Positions 8,220-16,612 of a DNA stretch of 64,000 bases are shown here, in pieces. The translations under genes were made by a program, and so were the position numbers. This stretch comes from Micromonospora chokoriensis (GTDB taxonomy: Bacteria > Actinomycetota > Actinomycetes > Mycobacteriales > Micromonosporaceae). The stretch spans positions 372,001 through 436,000 of the forward strand of contig NZ_LT607409.1 in NCBI RefSeq assembly GCF_900091505.1, in the 5' to 3' direction. Below the pieces are notes generated by a model. The model did no database searches and had not been told where the DNA came from. It saw only the letters and a list, made by a program, of their open reading frames with translations. The number at the start of each line of letters is the position of its first letter. Position 1 is the first letter of the stretch.

Positions 8220-9010
8220 GCGGTCGTCACCGCCGCGGTGAGCTCGCCACGCAGCCGGCGCAGCGCGGCGCGGGCCTGGTCGCGGGTGCGTTCGTCGACC
8301 GGACGGGTGGCGTACCGGGCCTCCCGGTAGACGTGCGCGAACTCGGCCAGCACGTCGGCGCTGACGATCGCCGGCACACCGGCCGCCGGGTCTCCGCGCA
8401 GCAGCCGGCTGACCAGGTCGGTGGGGGTGTCCCCGGTGAGCCGTGGCACGCCGGCAGCCGCGGCGGCCTCCTCCAGGCGTACCCAGCAGGCGATCACCGC
8501 CACCCGTGGGTCGGTGTCCCGGTCGTCCAACTCCACCAGGCCGGCGTCGAGGGCGGCGACCACCTCGCGGGCGGTGCCCTCGGCGGTACGCCGGGCCCGC
8601 TGCGCCGGCAACGTCCGGGTGGTACGGCGCAACGCGCCCCGGATCAGGACCCAGGTCAGGTAGCCGAGGGCGGCCAGGATGGCGAGCCCCAGCAGGGCCA
8701 TCGCCACCGTGGCGATCCACTGCGGTATGTGCGCCTGGGTGGCCTCGCCGGCCTCGCGTGGCTCGATCGGGATGGACGGGGACGGCTCGACGGTCGGGTA
8801 TTCAGGCACCCAGGGGACGTTCTCCGCCGCAGGTGGAATCCGACTGGTCCCGAGCGACGAGTGGGCGGACGCCAGCGCGGCACCGGCCAGCAGCGCGGCG
8901 ACCGCGCCGACCGGCCACCACCTGCGAAGCAGGCCCACCGCCGGGCGCAACACACCGGACTCGTCAGCCGGTGACGGCGCGGGTGGGCGTGTTCCGTCTG
9001 TCATCGCCAC
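8216..9010 (-). CDS. DUF4129 domain membrane protein
   Basis: A 264-residue protein with one hydrophobic segment near residues 25-48, a proline-rich periplasmic linker, a second membrane segment near residue 100 and a C-terminal soluble DUF4129-like region. That region contains ACWVRLEEAAAAAGVPR and the ending EFAHVYREARY. The start may be GTG 9010 or ATG 9004. DUF4129 proteins are usual companions of MoxR and DUF58 and are sometimes fused to transglutaminase domains, but no transglutaminase triad is present here. It begins 14 bp after the uracil-DNA glycosylase stop. Confidence 0.85.
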   Translation of the reverse strand: MAMTDGTRPPAPSPADESGVLRPAVGLLRRWWPVGAVAALLAGAALASAHSSLGTSRIPPAAENVPWVPEYPTVEPSPSIPIEPREAGEATQAHIPQWIATVAMALLGLAILAALGYLTWVLIRGALRRTTRTLPAQRARRTAEGTAREVVAALDAGLVELDDRDTDPRVAVIACWVRLEEAAAAAGVPRLTGDTPTDLVSRLLRGDPAAGVPAIVSADVLAEFAHVYREARYATRPVDERTRDQARAALRRLRGELTAAVTTA

Positions 9011-9024
9011 CGCCCCACGCGTTC

Positions 9025-9765
9025 TCAGTCCACCCCGGCCAGCTGTTTAGCCTGGTCGAAGACGTCGTCCAGCATCTTTGGCGTCAACCGCCCGGTGAAG
9101 GTGTTCTGCTGGCTGACGTGGTAGCTGCCCAGCAGGTCCGGAGCGGCTGTGCCGGACCAGTGTGCCCCATGACCGAACGCCGGTCGCGGGCTGGGCGGTC
9201 GCAGCCCGTACACCTGACGCAGCACCGGCCACCACGCAGCCCAGGCGAATGCGCCCAGCGCGACCACGACGCGCAGCGTGGGCCGGATCAGCGAGACCTC
9301 GCGGTGCAGCCAGGGTGCGCAGGCGTCCCGCTCCCGGGGGGTCGGCTTGTTGTCCGGCGGTGCACATCGGACCGCCGAGAAGATCCGGATGTCGCGCAGG
9401 GCGAGCCCGTCGTCGGCGGCGACGCTCGTCGGCTGGTTGGCCAACCCCGCCCGGTGCAGCGCGGCGAACAGCACGTCACCGGACCGGTCGCCGGTGAAGA
9501 TCCGACCGGTGCGGTTGCCGCCGTGCGCCGCGGGCGCCAGCCCGAGGATCGCGATCCGCGCGTCGGCGGCGCCGAAGCCGGGCACCGGCCGCCCCCAGTA
9601 TTCCTGGTCACGGAAGGCGGCCCGGCGGGTGCGGGCCACCTCCTCCCGCCACTCGACCAGCCGGGGGCAGGCGAAACAGTCGCTGACACCCGCGTCGAGG
9701 TCGGCCAGGTCGGCCGCCCGCGCTGCGCGGGCGACCACCTGTTCCGGGGTACGCGACTCAGCCAA
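9025..9765 (-). CDS. Uracil-DNA glycosylase, family 5 (UDGb-like)
   Basis: A 246-residue base-excision repair enzyme removing uracil, and in this family also other deaminated bases. The motif [14 protein letters not shown] (residues 74-87) is the family 5 active-site strand, lacking the polar Asp/Asn/Glu of families 1-4. SYHVSQQN holds the conserved His 216. Cys 30, 33, 134 and 149 fit the 4Fe-4S cluster ligands. The start is taken as TTG 9765, overlapping the end of the preceding hydrolase gene by 8 bp; a start elsewhere nearby is possible. The overlap suggests cotranscription, though no functional link to the hydrolase is evident. Confidence 0.9.
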   Translation of the reverse strand: MAESRTPEQVVARAARAADLADLDAGVSDCFACPRLVEWREEVARTRRAAFRDQEYWGRPVPGFGAADARIAILGLAPAAHGGNRTGRIFTGDRSGDVLFAALHRAGLANQPTSVAADDGLALRDIRIFSAVRCAPPDNKPTPRERDACAPWLHREVSLIRPTLRVVVALGAFAWAAWWPVLRQVYGLRPPSPRPAFGHGAHWSGTAAPDLLGSYHVSQQNTFTGRLTPKMLDDVFDQAKQLAGVD

Positions 9766-10444
9766 GCTTGGCCCGGAAGAGTTCCAGGGTGCGGGCGAAG
9801 GCACTGGAGGCGGCGCGCTGGTCGAACGCCTCCGGCCGGTCGTCGTTGAAGAAGGCGTGCGCGGTGCCCGGGTAGTCGTAGAGGTGGCAGTCGCCGCCGG
9901 CCTCCTCGATGGCCCGGCGGGCGGTCTGCACACCCTCGGCGGCCGAGGTGCCGTCCTCTTCGGAGCAGTGGATGACAGCGGCCTTGCCGGCGTAGTCGGC
10001 CCAGTCGGGACGCATCGAGTCCCAGGGCAGCACGGGGTAGAAGCCGGCGGTGGCGACGATCCGCTCGGAGATGGTGGCCGACCAGAGCGCGAGGCTGCCA
10101 CCGGCGCAGAAGCCCACGGCACCGACCTTACCGGTGACCTCCGGCCGTCCGGCGAGGTAGTCGGCCGCACCGGCGATGTCCTTCGCCGCCTCGTCCATCC
10201 GCATCGCCATCAGGAGGCGCTGCGCCTCGTCGGGTTCGCTGGCCGTCTCGCCGTGGTAGAAGTCCGGGGCGAGGGCGACGAAACCGGCCTCGGCGAAGCG
10301 GTCCGCCACCGACCGGATGTGCGGAACGAGGCCCCACCACTCCTGGATCACGATGACGGCAGGGCTGGCCATTCCGCCGGCGGGTATCGCGAGATACCCC
10401 TCGCTCGTACCCCCGTTGCTGCGGTAGCTCACCATGTCGCCCAT
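9758..10444 (-). CDS. Dienelactone hydrolase family protein
   Basis: A 228-residue alpha/beta hydrolase. The nucleophile Cys 113 lies in GFCAGG, the acidic region is near residues 162-165, and His 196 is in GTAHAF, giving the Cys-Asp-His triad of this family. The start is ATG 10444, preceded by TAGGAGG; a second ATG three codons in is possible. The substrate cannot be predicted. No aromatic-degradation genes surround it, so a chlorocatechol pathway is unlikely. Confidence 0.9.
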   Translation of the reverse strand: MGDMVSYRSNGGTSEGYLAIPAGGMASPAVIVIQEWWGLVPHIRSVADRFAEAGFVALAPDFYHGETASEPDEAQRLLMAMRMDEAAKDIAGAADYLAGRPEVTGKVGAVGFCAGGSLALWSATISERIVATAGFYPVLPWDSMRPDWADYAGKAAVIHCSEEDGTSAAEGVQTARRAIEEAGGDCHLYDYPGTAHAFFNDDRPEAFDQRAASSAFARTLELFRAKLG

Positions 10445-10648
10445 GGGCCGTCCTCCTAGCGGTCAGTCATCGTTGGCTGGTCGCCCAGTGGTCCTACGTG
10501 CCGGTAGCCTGCCACGCCGCGCGGCCCTCGGGAAGACGCCGGAACAGTGGCATTCACCTCCTGTTCGCCGGCCGGTGACCGCTGGCACGCCGACGGCGGC
10601 GGGATCCACTCCCGCCGCCGTCGATGCTGGCTGTCCTCGCTGGTCAGG

Positions 10649-10693
10649 CCCTCATGGCCTTCGTGGCCCTCATGGCCCTCATGGCCTTCGTGG
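10649..10693. repeat. Five tandem 9-bp units abutting a stop codon
   Basis: Units CCCTCATGG or CCTTCGTGG repeat five times without gaps. The array ends exactly where the stop codon (10694-10696) of the next minus-strand gene begins. The rest of 10445-10648 shows no gene. Confidence 0.85.
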
Positions 10694-11452
10694 TCACGCC
10701 TTCTTGGTCAGGCAGAGCACGTAGCCGGTCTTGCCCGGCTCGATGCTGGAGAAGACGTACCCCTCCTCGCCCTGCTTGAAGAACTGGTCGCAGGCGGTGC
10801 CGGCCTGGGCCTGGGCCTGGCTCTGGTCGTTCACCCGACCGACCACCGTGTACGCGGCGTCGGTGGAGGTGCAGGACACGACCTTCGCGCCGTCGACCTT
10901 CTTCTGCTTGGTGCCGGTGACCTCGGGCAGCTCGGCGATGCAGTCGCCGGCCTTGGCGTCAGCCGTCTCGTCCTTGTTGAAGTAGTTGCCGATCGCCGAG
11001 GCGATGCCGAACTTCAGGCCGGCGATGACGACGACCGCGAGGATCGCCCCGATGATGCCCAGCGCCTTCTTGCCACCGGACTTCTCCGCCTCCGGCTTGG
11101 CCACGTCGGGCGCCCCTTCACCCGGGGCGATCGTGTTCGGGGCGGCCGCATCCGGCGCAGGGGCGCTCGGCGCGGCCGCATTCGGCGCGGGGGTGCTCGG
11201 CGCGGGGGTGCTCGGCGCGGGGGTGCTCGGCGCGGAAGCATCCGGCGCGTTGGTGGTCGGCGCGGAAGCATCCGGCGCGTTGGTGGTCGGCGCGGAAGCA
11301 TCCGGCCCGGAGGTGGTCGGGGCGGCCGCATCCGGCGCGGCCCCGGCCGGCTTGGCCGTCTCCGGCTGGGCCGGCGTCGGCTGCGGCGTCTCGACGGCCG
11401 GCTGGGGTGCTGCGGCGTCGGGCGCGGAGGGGGGTGCGACCTGCTCTGGCAC
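10694..11452 (-). CDS. LppU/SCO3897-like single-pass membrane protein with Pro/Ala-rich repeats
   Basis: A 252-residue protein. Residues 1-120 are Pro/Ala/Ser/Thr-rich with tandem repeats (APTTNAPDAS twice, APSTP three times). One membrane segment (KKALGIIGAILAVVVIAGL) lies near residues 130-148. The extracellular domain of about 90 residues contains Cys pairs (GDCIAEL, VVSCTSTD, ACDQFF, VLCLTK). The domain resembles the LppU/SCO3897 group, whose function is unknown. The start is GTG 11452, after a GGAAGGA site. Repeat length may vary between strains. Confidence 0.75.
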   Translation of the reverse strand: MPEQVAPPSAPDAAAPQPAVETPQPTPAQPETAKPAGAAPDAAAPTTSGPDASAPTTNAPDASAPTTNAPDASAPSTPAPSTPAPSTPAPNAAAPSAPAPDAAAPNTIAPGEGAPDVAKPEAEKSGGKKALGIIGAILAVVVIAGLKFGIASAIGNYFNKDETADAKAGDCIAELPEVTGTKQKKVDGAKVVSCTSTDAAYTVVGRVNDQSQAQAQAGTACDQFFKQGEEGYVFSSIEPGKTGYVLCLTKKA

Positions 11453-11582
11453 TGTGGTTCCTTCCGAGGGGTTGATGAGCAGACGACACCGTAACGATCA
11501 TTGATTTCCGGTGCCGTCCCGCCCGCCTCGTCCGTTCAGCTATTTCCCAGCTTCATCGACATGATCCAGTTCACACCGTCAC

Positions 11583-12635
11583 TCACCTCGTCGCGGTCGG
11601 CGTCGGTGCGCCACTCGGCGTCCCGGTGGAGCCCACCGAGGGTTCGCCGGAGGCCGTCTCGCTCGGCTGCGGCGCACCGGGCGTACCCGCGTTGGCGCTC
11701 GGCTCCGCCGTGGTGCCGGCGCCAGGCGCGGCGGTCGGCGTCGTCGCCGGGGCGGCCGGTGGCGTGAGCGGTACTGTCGCACCCGGGGCGCGCGGCCCGA
11801 AGGGCGCCTGCTCGGGGCAGTACGGGTACGGCCGCAGCAACGGGTTGCCGTACTCGTCGATCTGACCGCCGCAGTCCGGATAGCCCAGCCGGATCGGGTT
11901 GCCGTTCTGGTCGAAGAGTCGCGCGTCCTCCACCAGACGACCCTCACGGTCGTAGACGTAGACGTCCCGGATCTGGCTGTACTGGCTGTCGACCGAGGTC
12001 TGGTCGTAGTAGTAGTCGCGGTCGAGACGGTCCTCCGCGTGGCCGAGCGCGGCGAGCGCGAACACCACCAGGACGAACGTGCCGCCGTGCAGTGCCCACC
12101 GGGGCCAGCCGGCCAGCCGGGCGGATCGGCGACCGATCCAGATCGAGGCCAGCACGAACGCGCCGAGCATGATCAGGCCGGCGAGCAGTTCCCCGCCGAA
12201 CCGGGGCAGCAGCCCGTAGCTTCCATTGGTGCTCATCATCGTCACGAGCATCGCCGCCAGGTAGCCGCGCAGCACCCACCAGGCAGGTCGCAGCAACCGC
12301 AGGAACTCGCTCGCCGTCTCGTACCCGAACGCCGGGCCGAGTCGGACGTCGATCGCGCGCAGCCGGGCGCGGACCCGGACCATGGCGGTGGCGACCCGCT
12401 GGTCGAGGTTGCGTCCACCGACGCTGGCGGCGCCGGCCGCGGCGCGCAGTTCGGCGGCGTACGTCTCGGGCTCGCCCAGCCGCTCGACGAGCGTGCCCCC
12501 GGACTCGGCGGCAACCTCGGCGAGGTGGTCGGCGAGATCCTCGGTCAGCTCGTCGCGTTGGGTGGGCGGCAGGTCGGCCAGAGCGGCCCGGACCCGCGCC
12601 ACGTAGTCGGTGATCTCCTGCTCCGTGACGGTCAT
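11583..12635 (-). CDS. HAAS-domain membrane protein, target or partner of PadR regulator
   Basis: A 350-residue protein. Residues 1-65 (EQEITDYVARVRAAL and on through LTEDLADHLAEV) match the HAAS helical signalling domain often encoded beside PadR regulators. About four hydrophobic segments follow, then an extracellular part with YYYDQTS and a long Pro/Thr/Ala-rich tail. The start overlaps the PadR stop as ATGA. HAAS proteins are thought to be controlled by, or to signal with, the neighbouring PadR. The transported or sensed molecule is unknown. Confidence 0.8.
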   Translation of the reverse strand: MTVTEQEITDYVARVRAALADLPPTQRDELTEDLADHLAEVAAESGGTLVERLGEPETYAAELRAAAGAASVGGRNLDQRVATAMVRVRARLRAIDVRLGPAFGYETASEFLRLLRPAWWVLRGYLAAMLVTMMSTNGSYGLLPRFGGELLAGLIMLGAFVLASIWIGRRSARLAGWPRWALHGGTFVLVVFALAALGHAEDRLDRDYYYDQTSVDSQYSQIRDVYVYDREGRLVEDARLFDQNGNPIRLGYPDCGGQIDEYGNPLLRPYPYCPEQAPFGPRAPGATVPLTPPAAPATTPTAAPGAGTTAEPSANAGTPGAPQPSETASGEPSVGSTGTPSGAPTPTATR

Positions 12636-12964
12636 GCCGCCAGCCCCCGATCGTCGAGCAGAGTGTCCATTGTGGTGGCGAACGAGCGCCAGAGTTTGCC
12701 GGAGCGGGTCAACTGGTCACGCCCCGCGGCGTTGAGTGAGTAGTACTTACGGTGCGGCCCGGATTCACTCGGCACGACATAGGTGGTGAGCAGGCCGGCG
12801 GCGAAGAGACGGCGAAGCGTCCCGTAGACCGAGGCGTCGCCGACCTCCTCCAGGCCAGCCTCGCGCAACCGGCGCAGGATGTCGTACCCGTAGCCGTCCT
12901 CCTCCCGGAGCACGGCAAGGACGGCCAGGTCCAGCACGCCCTTCAGTAACTGTGTGGTGTCCAC
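12632..12964 (-). CDS. PadR family transcriptional regulator
   Basis: A 110-residue winged-helix protein: GVLDLAVLAVLREEDGYGYD is the start of the PadR fold, ASVYGTLRRLFAAGL the recognition helix region, and SGPHRKYYSLNAAG the wing. It would repress its own operon including the HAAS protein. GTG 12964 is preferred to the upstream ATG at 12985 because a TAGTCT hexamer ends 8 bp before it, as in leaderless mRNAs. The inducer is unknown. Confidence 0.92.
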   Translation of the reverse strand: MDTTQLLKGVLDLAVLAVLREEDGYGYDILRRLREAGLEEVGDASVYGTLRRLFAAGLLTTYVVPSESGPHRKYYSLNAAGRDQLTRSGKLWRSFATTMDTLLDDRGLAA

Positions 12965-12971
12965 GCATTGG

Positions 12972-12977
12972 AGACTA
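12972..12977 (-). promoter_or_regulatory. -10 hexamer TAGTCT, leaderless start of PadR
   Basis: On the minus strand TAGTCT is followed by 7 nt and GTG 12964. No ribosome site lies between. Confidence 0.5.
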
Positions 12978-13083
12978 GTGTGCAATGCGAAGTAGCGTCA
13001 ACGATCTCGCCCCGACACGCCGACCTGAACGCGGGGCACGGACGGCCGAGCGCACGCCACCCGAAGATCCGGGGCACGGGAAC

Positions 13084-13177
13084 GGCACGTCCGGCACGGG
13101 CCGGGCCGGGCCGCGTCGGGCCGGGCCGCGTCGGGCCGGGCCGGGTCAGGTCGGGCCGGGCCGGGCCGGGCCGGGCG
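13084..13177. repeat. GC-rich short tandem repeat (GGGCC units)
   Basis: About 90 bp of near-perfect GGGCC pentamers, partly organised as a 15-bp unit GGGCCGGGCCGCGTC. It directly precedes a GATC palindrome at 13178. The rest of 12978-13083 shows no gene. Confidence 0.85.
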
Positions 13178-13254
13178 TGATCGACTCGGGTTCGGCGATA
13201 TTGGGGTGTCCTGACGGGGTGGATACCGCGTTTTCGGCGAAGGCGAGTCGATCA
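13178..13254. repeat. 77-bp GATC-bounded palindromic element
   Basis: Perfect 11-bp arms TGATCGACTCG (13178-13188) and CGAGTCGATCA (13244-13254) enclose 55 bp. The interior has imperfect symmetry (TTCGGCGA near both sides) and contains CGATATTGGGGTGTC, whose CGATATT also occurs in the element at 27920. It lies downstream of ppx. Confidence 0.7.
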
Positions 13255-13289
13255 AGCGGCTAGCGGGAGTCGATCAAGCGGCTAGCGGG
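13246..13289. repeat. Exact 22-bp tandem duplication across the ppx stop codon
   Basis: A 22-bp unit beginning AGTCGATCAAGCGGCTAGCG occurs at 13246-13267 and again at 13268-13289. The TAG stop of ppx lies in the second copy, and the first copy overlaps the right arm of the palindrome at 13178-13254. Confidence 0.9.
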
Positions 13290-14235
13290 CGGCGGGGTGG
13301 AGGCTCCAGGCGATGCCGTCGAGGATGTCGTGCTCCGAGGCGACCACGGAGGGCATTCCGGCCCGCTCCATGATCACGCGAAGCACCAGCGCGCCGGCGC
13401 CGATCACGTCGGCCCGGCCCGGGTGCATCACCGGGTTCGCCAGCCGCTGCGCGCGGGTCTGACCCAGCAGGTCCGCCGTCACCTGGGCGACCGCCTCGTA
13501 CGACACGCGGGCGTGGTGGATGCGCTCCGGGTCGTACTCCTGAAGGTTCTGTGCGATGGCGACCACTGTGGTGACCGACCCGGCGAGGCCGACCAGTGTG
13601 GCCGCCTCCCGGCCGGGCACCGCGGCGAGCGCCCGGTCCACCGCGGCGGCGATGTCGGCCTGTGCGGCGGCGACCTGCTCGGACGTCGGCGGGTCGTCGG
13701 GCAGGTGCCGCTCGGTCATCCGGACACAGCCGATGTCCACCGAGATCGCCGCGCGCACCCCGGCTTCCCGGTCGCCGACGACGAACTCGGTGGAACCGCC
13801 GCCGATGTCGACCACCAGGAAGGGTGCCTTCGCGTCGGCCGGAAGCCCGCGCACCGCACCGGTGAACGACAGCCGGGCCTCCTCGTCGCCGGTGACCACC
13901 TCGGGCGCGACACCAAGGGTGCGCTGCACCATCTCGGTGAAGTCGGCCGCGTTGGCGGCGTCCCGGGAAGCCGAGGTGGCGCACATGCGGACCCGCTCCG
14001 CGCCCAGCTTCTCGATGTCGGCGGCGTACGACGCCAGCGCCACCCGGGTGCGCTCGATCGCCTCCGGGGCCAGTCGACCGGTGCGGTCCACGCCCTCACC
14101 GAGTCGGACGATCTCCATCCGGCGGGTCAGGTCGACGAGCGGTGCCGGCGGCCCGGCCGCGTCGTCGGGCAGGTCGGCGACCAGCAGTCGGATCGAGTTG
14201 GTCCCGCAGTCGATGGCCGCCACACGCGTCGTCAC
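13282..14235 (-). CDS. ppx: Exopolyphosphatase / guanosine pentaphosphatase (Ppx/GppA family)
   Basis: A 317-residue protein with the ASKHA fold. The phosphate-1 motif AAIDCGTNSIRLLVAD is at residues 6-21, the phosphate-2 motif VVDIGGGSTEFVVG lies near residues 140-153, and the adenosine-side GLAGSVTT is near residue 220. It hydrolyses polyphosphate or pppGpp. At about 315 residues it is the short actinobacterial form without the HD domain. The start GTG 14235 lies 7 nt after TAAGGT, which overlaps the stop of the upstream gene. Confidence 0.92.
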   Translation of the reverse strand: MTTRVAAIDCGTNSIRLLVADLPDDAAGPPAPLVDLTRRMEIVRLGEGVDRTGRLAPEAIERTRVALASYAADIEKLGAERVRMCATSASRDAANAADFTEMVQRTLGVAPEVVTGDEEARLSFTGAVRGLPADAKAPFLVVDIGGGSTEFVVGDREAGVRAAISVDIGCVRMTERHLPDDPPTSEQVAAAQADIAAAVDRALAAVPGREAATLVGLAGSVTTVVAIAQNLQEYDPERIHHARVSYEAVAQVTADLLGQTRAQRLANPVMHPGRADVIGAGALVLRVIMERAGMPSVVASEHDILDGIAWSLHPAAR

Positions 14236-14242
14236 GGCAGCA

Positions 14243-14248
14243 ACCTTA
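14243..14248 (-). promoter_or_regulatory. -10 hexamer TAAGGT, leaderless start of ppx
   Basis: Minus-strand TAAGGT precedes GTG 14235 by 7 nt. Its TAA is also the stop codon of the upstream regulator gene ending at 14246. Confidence 0.5.
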
Positions 14249-15286
14249 CGGCAGGCCGGGCGGCCCTCCGGCGGACCGGCACGGCGGCGGGCACGTCGCG
14301 GGCGGGTCGTCCGACAGGCCCCGCAGCAGATTCGCGCCGAGCGTCGTCAGGTGATGTCGGACCGCCCCACCCTCCCGTTCGCTGACCACCAGACCGGTCG
14401 CCCGCAGCGCGCTGGCGTGCTCCGAGGCCGAGGAGAGGCTGATGCCGACCGCCCGGGACAGCACCGTGGTGGTCAACCCGCCCTCGGCCGCGAGCCGGCG
14501 CAGGACCAGCGCCCGGGTGACGCCGATCAGCCGGCCGAGGGCGTCACCGTCGGCGGTGGCCGGGCGCGCGGGCATCGACGACGGGTAGACGAGCAGGATG
14601 GGGTGCCCCGGCTCGACCAGGACCCGTGGTCGGGGCCCGGCCAGCGGCGATGGCAGCAGGAGCAGCCCGTGACCGGTGCCGGGCAGGTCCCCGTCCCACC
14701 ACGTCTGTATCTCCAGCACCGGCTCCCGCCAGCTGATCGCCGGGTGCAGGCCCGCGAAGAGGCCGGCGAGGCCGTGTTGCGCCAGCCGTTGGCTGGCACA
14801 GGTCACCTGCTGGCGGTACGCGGAGACCAGCTCGGACCAGTGCGGCGCGAGGACGGCGTCGAACCAGGTGCGGACGGCCCCGCCGAACAGGTCCAGCACC
14901 TCCGGGTCGGCCGCCGCGAACCGCCGCCGCAGCGGGGTGGCCGCCACGTCCCCGTACGCGGCGACGACCTCGTCGCGTACCCGCCGTGCCGGGGTGGCCT
15001 GGATCGCCGCCAGGCCGGCGGTGACGGACTCCACCCCGTCGAAGGGTGTGACGAAGTCCGGCAGACGCCCCCGTGCCGGCAGCAGGTGTCGCAGGATCGC
15101 GGTTGCGGCCTGGGCGGTCCCGGTGGTCTCCACAGCTGCCGCTCGCTCGGCCAGGGCCGGCGCCATCATCGCGACCGTCGGGTCGCGCAGCCACTGCCCG
15201 GCCAGCAGCGCGGTGCCGACCGGGTGCAGCCGGTCGCCGAAGCGCACCCGGCAGAGATCCGCCGACCCGAGATGGAGGCGAAGCAT
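14246..15286 (-). CDS. DUF5937/ArsR-like winged-helix transcriptional regulator
   Basis: A 346-residue protein. The first 250 or so residues form the DUF5937-type domain (LHLGSADLCRVRFG at the start, EVVAAYGD, WWDGDLPGTGHGLLLLPS). The last 90 residues are a winged helix with LSRAVGISLSSASEHASALR as the helix-turn-helix. Such proteins are single-component regulators common in Streptomyces and Micromonospora, with unknown ligands. It interrupts the otherwise conserved eno-ftsB-DUF501-ppx order, so it may be a later insertion. Confidence 0.85.
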   Translation of the reverse strand: MLRLHLGSADLCRVRFGDRLHPVGTALLAGQWLRDPTVAMMAPALAERAAAVETTGTAQAATAILRHLLPARGRLPDFVTPFDGVESVTAGLAAIQATPARRVRDEVVAAYGDVAATPLRRRFAAADPEVLDLFGGAVRTWFDAVLAPHWSELVSAYRQQVTCASQRLAQHGLAGLFAGLHPAISWREPVLEIQTWWDGDLPGTGHGLLLLPSPLAGPRPRVLVEPGHPILLVYPSSMPARPATADGDALGRLIGVTRALVLRRLAAEGGLTTTVLSRAVGISLSSASEHASALRATGLVVSEREGGAVRHHLTTLGANLLRGLSDDPPATCPPPCRSAGGPPGLP

Positions 15287-15375
15287 GGGAGACAGCCTGC
15301 CCTGCTTCGCCCAGGACCGAAAGGGTTGTTTCCCGAGTCGGCCACCTCCAGGGTGGACGGCGGGGTCGACGGGGG

Positions 15376-15492
15376 GTGGCCGACGTGCGGCCGACGGTGG
15401 CAGTGTTGACGGGGCTCTGCCTCACCGTCGTCGTTGCAGCTTGTGCTGAGCGGGGGCAACCCTCGTCGGCCCCGACCTCCGCGGCGAGCTGA
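15376..15492 (+). pseudogene. Probable lipoprotein remnant or 38-residue micro-lipoprotein
   Basis: GTG 15376 (or GTG 15385) opens a 38-residue frame whose core LTGLCLTVVVAAC is a textbook lipoprotein signal and lipobox. It is followed by AERGQPSSAPTSAAS and a stop. That is the usual start of an actinobacterial lipoprotein (signal, Cys, Ser/Pro linker), but the folded domain is missing. It lies in the 216-bp gap between two minus-strand genes. It is either the decayed N-terminus of a lost lipoprotein gene or a genuine tiny lipoprotein. Confidence 0.45.
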
Positions 15493-15502
15493 CGCCCGTC
15501 GG

Positions 15503-16024
15503 CTACAGACGCAGCAGCATCCGGGTGTTGCCCAGCGTGTTCGGCTTGACCCGTTCCAGGTCCAGGAACTCCGCGACACCCTCGTCGTACGAGCGCAGCA
15601 GCTGCTCGTACACGGGTTGCGGCACCGGTGCGCCGTCGATCTCCCGAAAGCCGAACGCGCCGAAGAACCGCGTCTCGAAGGTGAGCACGAAGATCCGCGC
15701 CACGCCCAGCTCCCGGGCCGCGTCGATCAGCTCGCTCACCAGCCGGTGCCCGATCCGCTGACCGCGACACGACGGGTCCACCGCTACCGTGCGGATCTCG
15801 GCCAGGTCCTCCCACATCACGTGCAGCGCGCCGCAGCCCACCACGACGTCGTCCTCGGCGCGGACCGCGACCCGGAACTCCTGCACCTGCTCGTAGAGGG
15901 TGACGGTGGCCTTGCTCAGCAGCCGCCGGTCGTTGGTGTAGGTGTCCACCAGCCGCCGGATGCCCCGGACGTCCCCGGTGCGGGCCCGCCGGACCGTGAT
16001 CTGCTCCGCAGTCGGCGCGCTCAC
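15503..16024 (-). CDS. GNAT N-acetyltransferase, amino-acid (glutamate) N-acetyltransferase-like
   Basis: A 173-residue GNAT protein. ITVRRARTGDVRGIRRLVD opens the fold, EIRTVAVDPSCRGQRIGHRL is the acetyl-CoA loop (Q/R-x-x-G-x-G/A region), and FYxx-type FFGAFGFREI closes it. Length and sequence fit the small N-acetylglutamate synthase of mycobacteria (Rv2747-like), which starts arginine synthesis. The GTG start (16024) overlaps the DUF501 stop as GTGA. The substrate assignment is inferred. Confidence 0.75.
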   Translation of the reverse strand: MSAPTAEQITVRRARTGDVRGIRRLVDTYTNDRRLLSKATVTLYEQVQEFRVAVRAEDDVVVGCGALHVMWEDLAEIRTVAVDPSCRGQRIGHRLVSELIDAARELGVARIFVLTFETRFFGAFGFREIDGAPVPQPVYEQLLRSYDEGVAEFLDLERVKPNTLGNTRMLLRL

Positions 16025-16587
16025 TCGTCCGCCGGCACGTCCACGCACGGGCCTGCGGCCCACCAGGGCTCGACCAGCTCCAACGTCTCGTCGCCGAACG
16101 GGTTGACCCCGGGGCCGGCGCCCAACGCGTGCCCCAGGTGCACGTGCAGGCACTTCACCCGGCCGGGCATCCCGCCGGCCGAGATGCCGGCGATCTCCGG
16201 CACGTCACCGATCGCCTCCCGGCGGGCCAGGTAGTCCTCGTGCGCGGCACGGTAGTGCGCGGCCAGCTCGGGATCGGTGGTCAGGCGGTCCGCCATCTCC
16301 TTCATCAGCCCGGCCGACTCCAGCCGGCTGCACGCCGCCGTGGCCCGGGGGCAGGTCAGGTAGTAGAGCGTGGGGAACGGCGTGCCGTCGGCCAGGCGGG
16401 GGGTCGTCTCCACCACGTCCGGCAGGCCGCACGGGCACCGGTGGGCGACCGCCCGGGTGCCCCGGGGCGTGCGACCGAGCTGCGCGGCCACCGCGGCCAG
16501 GTCGGCCTCGGTCGCGGGCTCCCGCTGCGGCAGGGGTACGGAGTCCGCCGCCGGCTCCGACGGTGGTACGACAGTCACGGTGCCCAT
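16021..16587 (-). CDS. DUF501 domain protein
   Basis: A 188-residue protein with VAHRCPCGLPDVVETTPRL and FPTLYYLTCPRATAACSRLES, which give the conserved cysteines of DUF501, followed by AGMPGRVKCLHVHLGHALG and NPFGDETLE. It is encoded between ftsB and ppx in most actinobacteria, and its role is unknown. The Cys/His content suggests a metal site. The start is ATG 16587, 25 bp after the ftsB stop. Confidence 0.92.
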   Translation of the reverse strand: MGTVTVVPPSEPAADSVPLPQREPATEADLAAVAAQLGRTPRGTRAVAHRCPCGLPDVVETTPRLADGTPFPTLYYLTCPRATAACSRLESAGLMKEMADRLTTDPELAAHYRAAHEDYLARREAIGDVPEIAGISAGGMPGRVKCLHVHLGHALGAGPGVNPFGDETLELVEPWWAAGPCVDVPADE

Positions 16588-16612
16588 CTCTCCTGGTGCG
16601 CTGATCGGTGGT

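Noticed and set aside
10649..10693. Coding repeat extending the LppU-like gene
   Set aside because: The stop codon lies exactly at the array border, so the units are outside the gene.
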